NCBI RefSeq assembly: GCF_028746185.1
Contig: NZ_JAQIVH010000044.1
Span: forward strand, 1 to 64,000
DNA length: 64,000 bases
Reading direction: 5' to 3'
From: Paenibacillus_E qinlingensis
GTDB lineage: Bacteria; Bacillota; Bacilli; Paenibacillales; NBRC-103111
Under the pieces are notes generated by a model. It ran no database searches. It worked only from the letters and a program-made list of their open reading frames with translations, and had not been told where the DNA came from. This document shows positions 51,623 to 60,437 of the stretch, one piece after another; the stretch's first letter is position 1; every line of letters begins with the position of its first letter. A program made the translations under genes and the position numbers.

Positions 51623-52459
51623 CTACGAATATCCAGCAGGGGATACACCCGTAATCCGTTTGAATGCTTTATAGAAGTTCGAGTAGTCCTCAAATCCTGT
51701 CATTTTACATACTTCGGTGGGAGGGACGGACAGCTTCAGCAATTCGATGGCTTTGGCGATCCGTTTATGAATCACGTATTGTTTGAAGCTATACCCCGTT
51801 ACTTTCTTAAAGAGATGAGAGAAGTAGTACCGATTGATAAAGAACGTATCTTCAATATGCTGAAGCGTTAGTTCATGATAAAGATTGTTATGAATGTACG
51901 TGACAATGTGCTCAATCTTCGCATTATACTCGCCCTCAAGCTGGGAGGTGTGGAGATGTGTGGCAATAATGTCATTGAGATGAATGAGAAGACGGATAAA
52001 CGTCAATTCGATCAGTACCTGACTAGCAGGCTGATTGCTACGGTGATGTTCTTCCATATCTGTGAAATATCCGCCTAGTTGCTCAACCAACTTGCTTGGA
52101 ATGCGGTTGGAGCTTCCGGGCTTTTTGCGTTCAAAATAGTGCAGAATCGGGTAGCTCTCATGGTGATAATGCTGACAAAATTCAGGCGTGAAGAAAATGA
52201 TAATTCGCTCATAGCTGGAATCCGAAGTGAAGTAGGGGCGATGCATTTCCTTATTCGTGATGATTAATAAATCACCTGGACTCAAGGAATATGTCTGATC
52301 CTCTACTTGATAATTGACACTGCCAGAAATAAGATAATAAATTTCATAGCAATCCAACATATAAGAGCGATGCTGCTCATCATGTGGATTTTGTGTAATG
52401 GAATGTGTGTAGCTAAAGGCACCATTTTTGAGCCAAAATGAGGTGAGTTTTTCGTTCAT
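51623..52459 (-). CDS. AraC-family transcriptional regulator
   Basis: A 278-residue regulator with a cupin sensor (YEIYYLISGSVNYQVEDQTY, then SLSPGDLLIITNKEMHRP) and a C-terminal AraC domain (about 180-277: IEDTFFINRYYFSHLFKKVT, then CKMTGFEDYSNFYKAFKRIT, ending GVSPAGYS). The ATG at 52459 follows AAGAGGGA; the upstream in-frame ATG at 52483 lacks one. It is divergent from the GH88 gene and likely controls it. Confidence 0.9.
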   Translation of the reverse strand: MNEKLTSFWLKNGAFSYTHSITQNPHDEQHRSYMLDCYEIYYLISGSVNYQVEDQTYSLSPGDLLIITNKEMHRPYFTSDSSYERIIIFFTPEFCQHYHHESYPILHYFERKKPGSSNRIPSKLVEQLGGYFTDMEEHHRSNQPASQVLIELTFIRLLIHLNDIIATHLHTSQLEGEYNAKIEHIVTYIHNNLYHELTLQHIEDTFFINRYYFSHLFKKVTGYSFKQYVIHKRIAKAIELLKLSVPPTEVCKMTGFEDYSNFYKAFKRITGVSPAGYS

Positions 52460-52635
52460 CGTATCCCTCTTTAAGCTTGACATGTTTCCTTTACTATATC
52501 ATAAAAATCAAGGATAAAAAGCAAGTTATGCAATGTTTCTCGCAAGGTCTACTATAGGTTGTGACACTGAAATCCCGCTATACTTAGCTCATTGGAGCTG
52601 AAATTATCCAAGCTAATTTCGAGGAGGCGTGTAAG

Positions 52636-53772
52636 TTGAAAGCGATTTTACAGGAAAATAAAGCATTTATTCAGGGAACATGGGAGCGAATTGGCGCGAA
52701 GATTTCTAAGACTTCACTACGTATTCAAGATGGATTCCCGCACACAACGATAAATGGTGTCTATGACGATTGGCATGATGATCTTTCCTGGTGGACCAAT
52801 TCATTCTGGGCAGGGATTCTGTGGCAGCTATACAAGGATGATCCAAGTAATGAAACCTATAAAGTGTATGCCCAAAGTATTGAAACGAAGATGGATGCCG
52901 TTCTGCATAGTTATGATAAATTGCATCATGATGTCGGCTTTATGTGGCTATTAACCTCGGTGTTGAATCATGAACTAACTAAAGATGAAGGTGCAAGACA
53001 ACGGGCAATGCTGGCAGCGAATGTGTTATCTGCTCGTTACAATTTTGCCGGTGGCTATATTCGTGCATGGAACGGAAGTGGGAATGAAGGCTGGGCGATT
53101 ATTGATTGCATGATGAATATCCCATTGCTATTCTGGGCGAGTGAACAAAGCAATGATGACCGCTTCAAACACATCGGAATCCAACATGCAGACAAGACGT
53201 TGGCAACGTTCATTCGAGAAGATGGTTCCGTCAACCATATAGTTAGCTTCGATAAGGATACAGGTGAAGTGGTTGAAATCCCAAGAGGACAAGGTTATGC
53301 AAGTGGTTCTTCTTGGTCAAGAGGGCAAAGCTGGGCCATTTATGGCTTCGCGCAAACATATAATTGGACAGGGAAAACAGCGTATCTGCAAGCTGCGAAA
53401 CGGATCGCACATTATGTATTAACGTGTTTACCGCTTACGGATTATGTACCGCCTTGCGATTATAGACAACCTCCTGATGCAACATTGTTAGATAGTTCAG
53501 CTGGTGCCATTACCGCCTGCGGATTAATTGAAATTGCAAAAGCTGTTCCTGAGGCAGAGAAGGATCTGTATTTACAATCAGCAATTCGCATTCTTAAGGC
53601 GCTTGATGAGAAATGTGCCATTTGGGATTTATCCGATGAATGTATCTTAACGAGTGCAACAGCAGCGTTTCATCCAGGCAACAATCCACGCACAGCAGTC
53701 GAGAACGGTGCTTTGATCTATGGCGACTATTATTTCGTAGAGGCGATAGCGAAGCTAAGAGCGTTATTATAG
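52636..53772 (+). CDS. GH88 unsaturated glucuronyl hydrolase
   Basis: A 378-residue (alpha/alpha)6-barrel enzyme of the GH88 family. It removes 4,5-unsaturated uronic acids from oligosaccharides made by polysaccharide lyases. Motifs include GVYDDWHDDLSWWTNSFWAG, the catalytic-Asp region LHHDVGFMWL, GSSWSRGQSWAIYGFAQTY and DSSAGAITACGL. There is no signal peptide, so it acts in the cytoplasm. The start is TTG at 52636 after GAGGAGG. Its presence implies that a uronic-acid polysaccharide is degraded by a lyase; the large secreted protein at 60438 may be that enzyme. Confidence 0.92.
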   Translation: MKAILQENKAFIQGTWERIGAKISKTSLRIQDGFPHTTINGVYDDWHDDLSWWTNSFWAGILWQLYKDDPSNETYKVYAQSIETKMDAVLHSYDKLHHDVGFMWLLTSVLNHELTKDEGARQRAMLAANVLSARYNFAGGYIRAWNGSGNEGWAIIDCMMNIPLLFWASEQSNDDRFKHIGIQHADKTLATFIREDGSVNHIVSFDKDTGEVVEIPRGQGYASGSSWSRGQSWAIYGFAQTYNWTGKTAYLQAAKRIAHYVLTCLPLTDYVPPCDYRQPPDATLLDSSAGAITACGLIEIAKAVPEAEKDLYLQSAIRILKALDEKCAIWDLSDECILTSATAAFHPGNNPRTAVENGALIYGDYYFVEAIAKLRALL

Positions 53773-53785
53773 TAGTCATCTTTCT

Positions 53786-53845
53786 AAAAAAACCATCCAG
53801 CGCTTTGCAGCACAACTGCTGATCAAAGCCTGGATGGTTTTATTT
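53786..53845. terminator. Bidirectional terminator between GH88 and the third binding protein
   Basis: A long stem AAACCATCCAG / CTGGATGGTTT with inner GCTTTG/CAAAGC. It is A-rich on the left and T-rich on the right, between convergent genes. Confidence 0.88.
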
Positions 53846-53884
53846 GTACTGTTTATTTGTTCTGCTTATTCTTACTAGTTATTC

Positions 53885-55495
53885 TTATCGTTTATTATAA
53901 CGATCCAAAGCAGCTTGTTGAATTTTGATAGCCTCATCGATGTTTAAGGATTTAAGCTTCTTAATAAAAGTATCATAATTTTCAATGGGTTCTGCATTCA
54001 TTACGAACTTGTTAAACATTTCGCCTACATAGGTATTCACATCGCTCATAATGGAAGCAAATTTAGCACTTTCTTCCGGCGATGGCGTAACTGGCGGCAT
54101 TTTCTTCTTGTTGATGGCATCACTCCAGTTCTTGACGGATTGCTTCAGAACAGGTGTAGTCCAACTGTATTGCTCGTTATAGCGCACATCAATTAATTTA
54201 GGAGAGCTGCCGGCATATTTCGATAATGCTTGTGCCATCGGTAATCCCTGCGGGTTTTTCATGATGAGATCGGTGTATTTAGGATATCCATTCTCCATCG
54301 TGTAGGAAACGCCTTCAATACCAAAGTTAAAGAGAAGATTACCTTCTTCCCCATAGCGATAATCAAGATACTTCACGGTTTCGATTGGGTTTTTGTTCGC
54401 TTTGGTAATGGCTGCGCCAAGGCCAGTGAAATAATTAACTTTTTGGCCAATTTCGGCACGATCACCTTTCTTAAGAGTTGGATACGTGACGCCTTGTAAC
54501 ACGAATTTAGGATTCTTATCTTTCATCAATTGATTGAATTTGCCTACCCCTCCGCCGGCTAGGACAATACTCGAACCAATGCGCTCACCCGTTACTTTCG
54601 CATCAAACAGCTTCTCATCGTTCGTCGCATATTCGGGATCCAGGAGGCCTTCTTTGTACCATTTCTGCATCGTTTTCACATACTCTTTGAACTCAGGCTG
54701 GGTAACGCCGTATTTCACAACACCATTATCTTGATAGAACTCGAAGCCAATACCCCAAGCACCGACAAGGAAACTGGAATCTCTTAGCCAGAAATCAGTG
54801 TTGATATGGAAAGGGATTTCATCAGCTTTGCCGTTACCATTCGGATCTTTCTCTTTAAATGCTTTCAATACGGTATACCATTCATCAACGGTTGTCGGTG
54901 CGGTTAAACCTAACTTCTCCAACCAGTCCTGACGGATCACAGGTCCGGTGTACGTTAACTGTTCATTTTTCAAATTGAGATCTGGGAAGGAATAAATTTT
55001 ACCGCTATCTGTGGAAATTTGCTTCTTCACTTCCGGATTTTCCTTCAGGATTTTGCTTAGATTCGGCGCATACTTGTCAATTAAATCCTTGAGGTCGATA
55101 ATGACACCGTCATTAATCGCTTTCTCAGGTCCACCTGGGTAAGACAACCAGTTAAAGTCGATGACATCTGTCAAGTTATTGGAAGCAACCATTAGATTCA
55201 GCGCTTGTTTGACTTGCTCTGGCCCGATCGGTGGGTGCGTATATTCCACTTTCACACCTGTACGCTTTTCTAGTTCTTTGTAGACTTCTCTATCATTGTA
55301 GTTTTTGGAGACAGGAGCTGCGTTGTTGTTCATTTCTAAGAAGTAGGTAAGATTAGTTAAAGGTTTTGTTGTTGCAGCTGCCGATGCTGCTGAACTACTT
55401 TCTGGTGTCGTTGTGCTGCTGCAAGCACTCAACATGGCGGCAATTAGAATGACAGATGTGGAACCGATTACAACATTTTTTAAGGTTACTTTCAT
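53885..55495 (-). CDS. Extracellular solute-binding lipoprotein of the third sugar ABC locus
   Basis: A 536-residue lipoprotein of the LipO/YtcQ-like class; the lipobox AAMLSACSST puts the lipidated cysteine near residue 25. A Ser/Ala linker and a family 1-type binding domain follow (KEKDPNGNGKADEIPFHIN; NPIETVKYLDYRYGEEGN). It is the last gene after the two permeases on the minus strand and would deliver an oligosaccharide to them. Neighbouring GH88 suggests unsaturated uronide oligosaccharides, by inference. The ATG follows AAGGGGATG. Confidence 0.9.
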   Translation of the reverse strand: MKVTLKNVVIGSTSVILIAAMLSACSSTTTPESSSAASAAATTKPLTNLTYFLEMNNNAAPVSKNYNDREVYKELEKRTGVKVEYTHPPIGPEQVKQALNLMVASNNLTDVIDFNWLSYPGGPEKAINDGVIIDLKDLIDKYAPNLSKILKENPEVKKQISTDSGKIYSFPDLNLKNEQLTYTGPVIRQDWLEKLGLTAPTTVDEWYTVLKAFKEKDPNGNGKADEIPFHINTDFWLRDSSFLVGAWGIGFEFYQDNGVVKYGVTQPEFKEYVKTMQKWYKEGLLDPEYATNDEKLFDAKVTGERIGSSIVLAGGGVGKFNQLMKDKNPKFVLQGVTYPTLKKGDRAEIGQKVNYFTGLGAAITKANKNPIETVKYLDYRYGEEGNLLFNFGIEGVSYTMENGYPKYTDLIMKNPQGLPMAQALSKYAGSSPKLIDVRYNEQYSWTTPVLKQSVKNWSDAINKKKMPPVTPSPEESAKFASIMSDVNTYVGEMFNKFVMNAEPIENYDTFIKKLKSLNIDEAIKIQQAALDRYNKR

Positions 55496-55655
55496 TTCTT
55501 GTTCATCCCCTTAGGCTTATTTGTAGGTTGTATAACCTTCAACGCAAATATAGTGAACTTCTGGCTTTTTGAATACCATCCATTTGGGATTTGTACTATC
55601 AGATCTCTGCTTTTCGCGACCATCAATCGGTATACAGCTCAACTTGTACAGCATA

Positions 55656-56537
55656 TTACCCTTTGATTGCTCCAATCATAACCCCTTTGACAAAGTACTT
55701 CTGGAGAAATGGATATATGATGAGAATAGGCGTAGTTGTTACAATAATTGCCGCATATTTAATGGTGCTGGCAACGAATGCACGATCGTCTGTCGTCATA
55801 TTCGTCGTCATGCTATCTGTGCTATTGATGATTAGGATCTCTCTCAAAATCATCTGCAACGGATACAGGTCACGATCACGCAGATAGATTAGTGCATTGA
55901 AGTAAGCATTCCAATGTCCAACACCGTAGAATAAAATCATAACAGAGATGACGGGCATGGATAGAGGCAGGATGATGCGAAATAAAATGGTAAGATCATT
56001 CGCTCCATCAATTCTAGCTGATTCCTCTAAACTATCCGGTATCGCTTGAAATGACGTACGCATGATGATGAGGTTAAAGGTTCCCACTAGTCCAGGTAGA
56101 ATAAGTGCCCAACGTGTATCATATAAGCCGAGTCCATTCACCAGTAGATAAGTAGGGATAAGTCCGCCACCGAAAAACATCGTAAATACGATAATCATCA
56201 TGATGGGATCACGGAGCATGACATTCTTACGAGACAACGCGTAGGCACCTAAACTAGTAAAGAAGATGTTGAGCACAGTCCCAATGACGACGTAGAAAAT
56301 GGTGTTTAAGTAACCAATACCAATCATTGGATTATTGAAAACAAGTCGGTATCCCTCTAGTGAAAACCCTGTAGGCCAGAACATGAGGCCTCGCTGCTGT
56401 GCAAACTGTGCAGGATCACTGAATGAGGCCATAACAATATAAATGAATGGATACAAAGTTACGATGCACAAGATAGAGAGTATGAGATATGTGGATAAAT
56501 CAAAGCTAATATCGCCAATCGTTTTACGTTCTTTCAT
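55656..56537 (-). CDS. Sugar ABC transporter permease, YtcP type
   Basis: A 293-residue permease with six segments. The EAA loop is SLEESARIDGANDLTILFRI, and the C-terminus PFLQKYFVKGVMIGAIKG is typical of YtcP. The ATG follows TAGGAGG, 10 bases after the LplB-type gene. A 160-base gap separates it from the binding-protein gene. Confidence 0.93.
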   Translation of the reverse strand: MKERKTIGDISFDLSTYLILSILCIVTLYPFIYIVMASFSDPAQFAQQRGLMFWPTGFSLEGYRLVFNNPMIGIGYLNTIFYVVIGTVLNIFFTSLGAYALSRKNVMLRDPIMMIIVFTMFFGGGLIPTYLLVNGLGLYDTRWALILPGLVGTFNLIIMRTSFQAIPDSLEESARIDGANDLTILFRIILPLSMPVISVMILFYGVGHWNAYFNALIYLRDRDLYPLQMILREILIINSTDSMTTNMTTDDRAFVASTIKYAAIIVTTTPILIIYPFLQKYFVKGVMIGAIKG

Positions 56538-56547
56538 GATGAGCCTC

Positions 56548-57528
56548 CTACCACAGTTTCGTATCCGTTAAGGAACTACTGAGTCGATTCGTAATAATTA
56601 ATAAGATGAAATTAATGACGGAATTGAAGAGTCCTACGGCTGCACTGAAGCTGTAGTTGGATTCTAATAACCCTTTGCGATAAACAAATGTGGAAATTGT
56701 ATCGGCTGTTTCATACATCGCAGGGTTGTAGAGTAGAATGATTTTCTCTGCACCTACGCTCATGAAATGCCCAATCGTAAGAATGAATAAGATGATGATG
56801 GTCGGTGCGATACCTGGCAGGGTAATATGTCTAATTTGTTTGAAGCGATTCGCACCATCTACGCGAGCAGCTTCATAGAGTGAAGGATCAATACCGGCAA
56901 TCGCAGCCAGATAAATAATAGATCCCCAGCCTACACCTTGCCAAATCCCGGAGCCTACGAAGAGGAAACGAAAGTAATCAGAACTGTTGAAAAATTTGAG
57001 CGGCTCTACACCGAACATGCCAAGCAGTTGATTGACCAAACCGTTAAGCGAGAAGAAATCCACTGTCATCCCAACCACAATGACTACAGAGATGAAATGT
57101 GGAATATAAGTAATGGTTTGCACGGCTCTCTTGAAGAAACGCACGCGCACTTCGTTTAATAACAAGGCTAACAAAATAGGAGCTGGAAAACCAAAAATAA
57201 GTTCATAGAAACTGATTAGTAACGTATTCTTTAGAACACGCCAGAAGTAAAATGAACTAAAAAATTGCTTGAAGTGGATGAAGCCGACCCACTCACTGGC
57301 TAGTATACCTTTTGCTGGTGAAAATTGCTTGAACGCAATTTGCGCCCCGTACATCGGTACATAATGAAAAATAACATAATACGCGACAACGGGTAGAAGG
57401 ATGAGATAGATGAGTTTATTTCTAACTAGATCCTTCTTGAGTCTATACAAGTAACCCGACTTTTTCTTGACTGCAGATGCATCGATGGATCTCGCAGCGG
57501 CTGTTGTGCTGCTCGAATTGCTGTGCAT
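56548..57528 (-). CDS. Sugar ABC transporter permease, LplB type
   Basis: A permease of 326 residues from ATG 57528 (a GTG at 57540 is too close to the ribosome site). A short Ser/Ala-rich cytoplasmic tail precedes six segments; the EAA loop is YEAARVDGANRFKQIRHITL. It is the first permease of the third ABC locus and lies downstream of its presumed regulator at 57728. Confidence 0.92.
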   Translation of the reverse strand: MHSNSSSTTAAARSIDASAVKKKSGYLYRLKKDLVRNKLIYLILLPVVAYYVIFHYVPMYGAQIAFKQFSPAKGILASEWVGFIHFKQFFSSFYFWRVLKNTLLISFYELIFGFPAPILLALLLNEVRVRFFKRAVQTITYIPHFISVVIVVGMTVDFFSLNGLVNQLLGMFGVEPLKFFNSSDYFRFLFVGSGIWQGVGWGSIIYLAAIAGIDPSLYEAARVDGANRFKQIRHITLPGIAPTIIILFILTIGHFMSVGAEKIILLYNPAMYETADTISTFVYRKGLLESNYSFSAAVGLFNSVINFILLIITNRLSSSLTDTKLW

Positions 57529-57683
57529 GGGGATGATCACCCTTTCTATGTGTTTAATTTGATTATAGAAGGGGGGTAGCTGCTAGCCTACCGTATATCT
57601 ACCCAATTGCCTGCGGAATGCCACTTTTGGGACTATCAAATGGTATCTAACCCCTGCAAGTTTCCTTGTTTGGATAGGAAGAA

Positions 57684-57726
57684 GAGAAAAACCAGAGGTG
57701 CTGCATGCGAAATGCAGCCCTCTGGT
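57684..57726 (-). terminator. Intrinsic terminator after the membrane AraC regulator
   Basis: ACCAGAGG.GCTGCAT / ATGCAGC.CCTCTGGT, about 15 pairs. On the minus strand it is followed by TTTTCTCTTC. It separates the regulator from the permease genes. Confidence 0.85.
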
Positions 57727-57727
57727 A

Positions 57728-60046
57728 TTATTTGTTTCCAATCCGATATTTACCAGGTGTCAATCCAGTATGTTTCTTAAATATGCGCTGTAATCCAATG
57801 TCAGTTGAGTAACCAAGCTTTTGAGAAATGTCCAGAACAGTCATTTCCGTCTCTGTAAGTAATTTCTTAGCCTCTTCAACCCTCATCTTTGCAATATAGT
57901 CCGTGATCGTCTCACCCGTATGCAGTTTAAAGAATCTAGATACATATTTGGGGGAAAGTGCAAAATGGTCAGCGACACCCTCTAGCCCTAGATTGGCATC
58001 GTATACGCTAGTTTCAAGGTAGGCAACCATTTTGCTCATAAGCTCTTGATTATGATCAGAACGATCTTCATTCACAAATGTGCATAGTGTGGTATACATC
58101 AGCTTGATCTCTTGATACATTTCAATGGACGTATCACAAGCAGCTAATCGTTTATCAGGATCGTCTTCCTGTACGAATACCTCACGATACGTTAGATTGA
58201 GAAGCTGTAAACATTTTAAGAGTGTACTCACAATGTTATACATGAGCCATTTTCCTAACTCTGGGGCAATAGCGCCTCGATCGAAATTCATCGTGTATAC
58301 CTGATCTAGGAGTTTAATTACCTGATCTAATTCGCCATGCTTGACTAAATTAATGATTTGGCTTTCGGTATCAACGGGATAAAAGTAGGTTTTCTCTTCT
58401 TCGCCCAGATCGCTGTAGCATATGACTGAATGTTCACCCTTGAGCCATTTATGCTCCATCGATCTTAATGCCTCTGCATAACATTCGCCAATCTGCGATG
58501 GAGAGGGGCGACTATCACTAACGGCAACAGTGACAAAGATCGAGAGCCGAATCTGAAGGATCGCATTTAATTCCTCCAAACAGGGCAGGATGTTCAGCTT
58601 CCATTGCTCTTCTTGCAAGCTGTGGTTGATCAAAACGCCAACTTGCTCGCGATCCATTTCGGCAAAGAAAGCCGACATGCCTCTCTCTTTAATCAAATCT
58701 TGTAGGATATTCATAATAATGAACCTTACGTGGGCCCACTGACGCTCGGAGTTATCTTTGACAAATTCGGAGCAATCATCTAGTTCAATCAGCAATACAG
58801 CGAAATGGTCATAAGCAAAAGGGGTGCCGATCATTTCGGTTGCTGATTCTTGAATAGATTCACTTTCAACACGTCCACGAATGAGCCGGTGAATATAGCT
58901 GGATTGAACGGTAGGAAAGTGTTTGTGAAGCTGACCTCGCAACTGCCGTTCCTCTTCCATAGACTCTTCCATGGAATTACGCAACGCTGTCCATTCGTCC
59001 CATTTGCCGGATCGGGAAGTTTGCGTTGTCTTAGGATTGATCACACCGATCAATTTACGTAAAGGGCTATAATTTCTTTCCGTCAACATGTAAGCAGCAA
59101 TAAGGCCGATTAATAAGCACGCAGCAACAGCTGACAAAGCAGCATACTTGACATGCAAAACAGGAGCAATGAAGGATTTCTCAGGTACAGTAGCGATAAA
59201 GGTCCAACCTGTTTGCTTAGAGTTCTCATAGTTAACCATCCAACTATCTTTATCGGAAGATGTTGTGAGCGAACCGGATGGGGAAAGAGCAACTGTTTTC
59301 AAAATCTCATCTTGCAGAGGGGTATCTGATGTACGCATAATAATTTGCTTATCCTTATTCAGGATGTAGAACTGCACTTGGTTTGATGTGGATGACATTT
59401 CTGCTGTGTCTAGCAGCTTGGATTGGTCCATCGTCATGATTAATTTTCCTAGCGAATGGGTTCGATCGCCAAGAGGTATGGATGATGTGTAGGTTAACAT
59501 GAATTGGCCAGAAGTGCTTTGGATAGCGGGCAAATAGTGTTGATAGCTATATCCATTCACATAGGATTTCATCCAGTCCGCATAGGTTAGATCTTTAAAG
59601 GGGAGATAGTGCTCATAGTAGAATTGTGTATCCATGCGCGCATTAGTAGTGAAAATACTATTTAAGGGCTCGCTGCTTATTGTGAAGTCATCAATAATGC
59701 TATTGACCTGGGAATAGTTTCGAAGCTCGGTAAGCAATTGGCTTGCGACATAATCTTTATGTGGATTATCAGGCTTGAATTCAGCCAATAGGGTTTGAAT
59801 CTTGGGATTTACGGAAATTAAATAGCCGAATTGCTGGAGTTCAGTAATGCGATGATCCACATTTTGACGGAGTTGACTGATGAGCATACTGTTGGCTTCG
59901 TAAGCGTTCTCATAAATAATCTTCTCAAGTTGCGTATACATCCCCCATCCAATAAGGAGAGGAAATAACAGCATGATAACATTTGACGTAAACAAGCGGT
60001 AAAAAACCTTTTTACGAGGTGCATGGAGTTTCGTTCGGTAGATCAT
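57728..60046 (-). CDS. Membrane-anchored AraC-family regulator with extracellular sensor
   Basis: A 772-residue one-component regulator. A membrane segment at about 17-37 (LFTSNVIMLLFPLLIGWGMY), an extracellular Cache-like domain and a second segment near 300 (YAALSAVAACLLIGLIAAYM) are followed by a long cytoplasmic linker and a C-terminal AraC domain (about 670-770: ADHFALSPKYVSRFFKLHTG, then SQKLGYSTDIGLQRIFKKHT). It lacks kinase and receiver motifs. It precedes the permease and binding-protein genes on the same strand and probably activates them on sensing the external sugar. Confidence 0.9.
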   Translation of the reverse strand: MIYRTKLHAPRKKVFYRLFTSNVIMLLFPLLIGWGMYTQLEKIIYENAYEANSMLISQLRQNVDHRITELQQFGYLISVNPKIQTLLAEFKPDNPHKDYVASQLLTELRNYSQVNSIIDDFTISSEPLNSIFTTNARMDTQFYYEHYLPFKDLTYADWMKSYVNGYSYQHYLPAIQSTSGQFMLTYTSSIPLGDRTHSLGKLIMTMDQSKLLDTAEMSSTSNQVQFYILNKDKQIIMRTSDTPLQDEILKTVALSPSGSLTTSSDKDSWMVNYENSKQTGWTFIATVPEKSFIAPVLHVKYAALSAVAACLLIGLIAAYMLTERNYSPLRKLIGVINPKTTQTSRSGKWDEWTALRNSMEESMEEERQLRGQLHKHFPTVQSSYIHRLIRGRVESESIQESATEMIGTPFAYDHFAVLLIELDDCSEFVKDNSERQWAHVRFIIMNILQDLIKERGMSAFFAEMDREQVGVLINHSLQEEQWKLNILPCLEELNAILQIRLSIFVTVAVSDSRPSPSQIGECYAEALRSMEHKWLKGEHSVICYSDLGEEEKTYFYPVDTESQIINLVKHGELDQVIKLLDQVYTMNFDRGAIAPELGKWLMYNIVSTLLKCLQLLNLTYREVFVQEDDPDKRLAACDTSIEMYQEIKLMYTTLCTFVNEDRSDHNQELMSKMVAYLETSVYDANLGLEGVADHFALSPKYVSRFFKLHTGETITDYIAKMRVEEAKKLLTETEMTVLDISQKLGYSTDIGLQRIFKKHTGLTPGKYRIGNK

Positions 60047-60437
60047 TCAATCACCGCCTTAAAGGGAAGAATTAGTGAACTAGATGACATTGACAAGTTG
60101 AGATGTATCTTGTTACTTTGCATTCTAGCATAAGACTAGGAAGATAGACCAGCGACATTTCATTTTGCTGAAAAGTGAAGTGAATTCACCAAAATGTGTA
60201 GGAGAGAAGCTGTGACTATGACAACTTTCAAACGTAGAAACATGAATTTTGTTAAAAAGTGCAGAGTTTTGACAAGTTAGTCAAGTATACATGAGGCGTT
60301 GAAGAATTTAAGCTGAAAAGATAGGAGGTTAGCATAGCTCGCATCCTTGATAGCGCTTTCTTATAAACTGGCAATGAGAATGCGTCGATAGAAGAGTGAA
60401 ATGAACATCCTATATTTTGAAGTTGAGGAGTGAAGTG
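60047..60437. other. 391-bp divergent intergenic region
   Basis: I see no gene here. TTGACAAGTT occurs at 60090 and 60269. The second copy begins an inverted repeat TTGAC-6 nt-GTCAA (60269-60284) of operator type, and GTGAATTCAC (60180-60189) is a 10-bp palindrome. It must hold the promoters for the membrane regulator (leftward) and the large secreted protein (rightward), but I cannot fix their boxes. Confidence 0.4.
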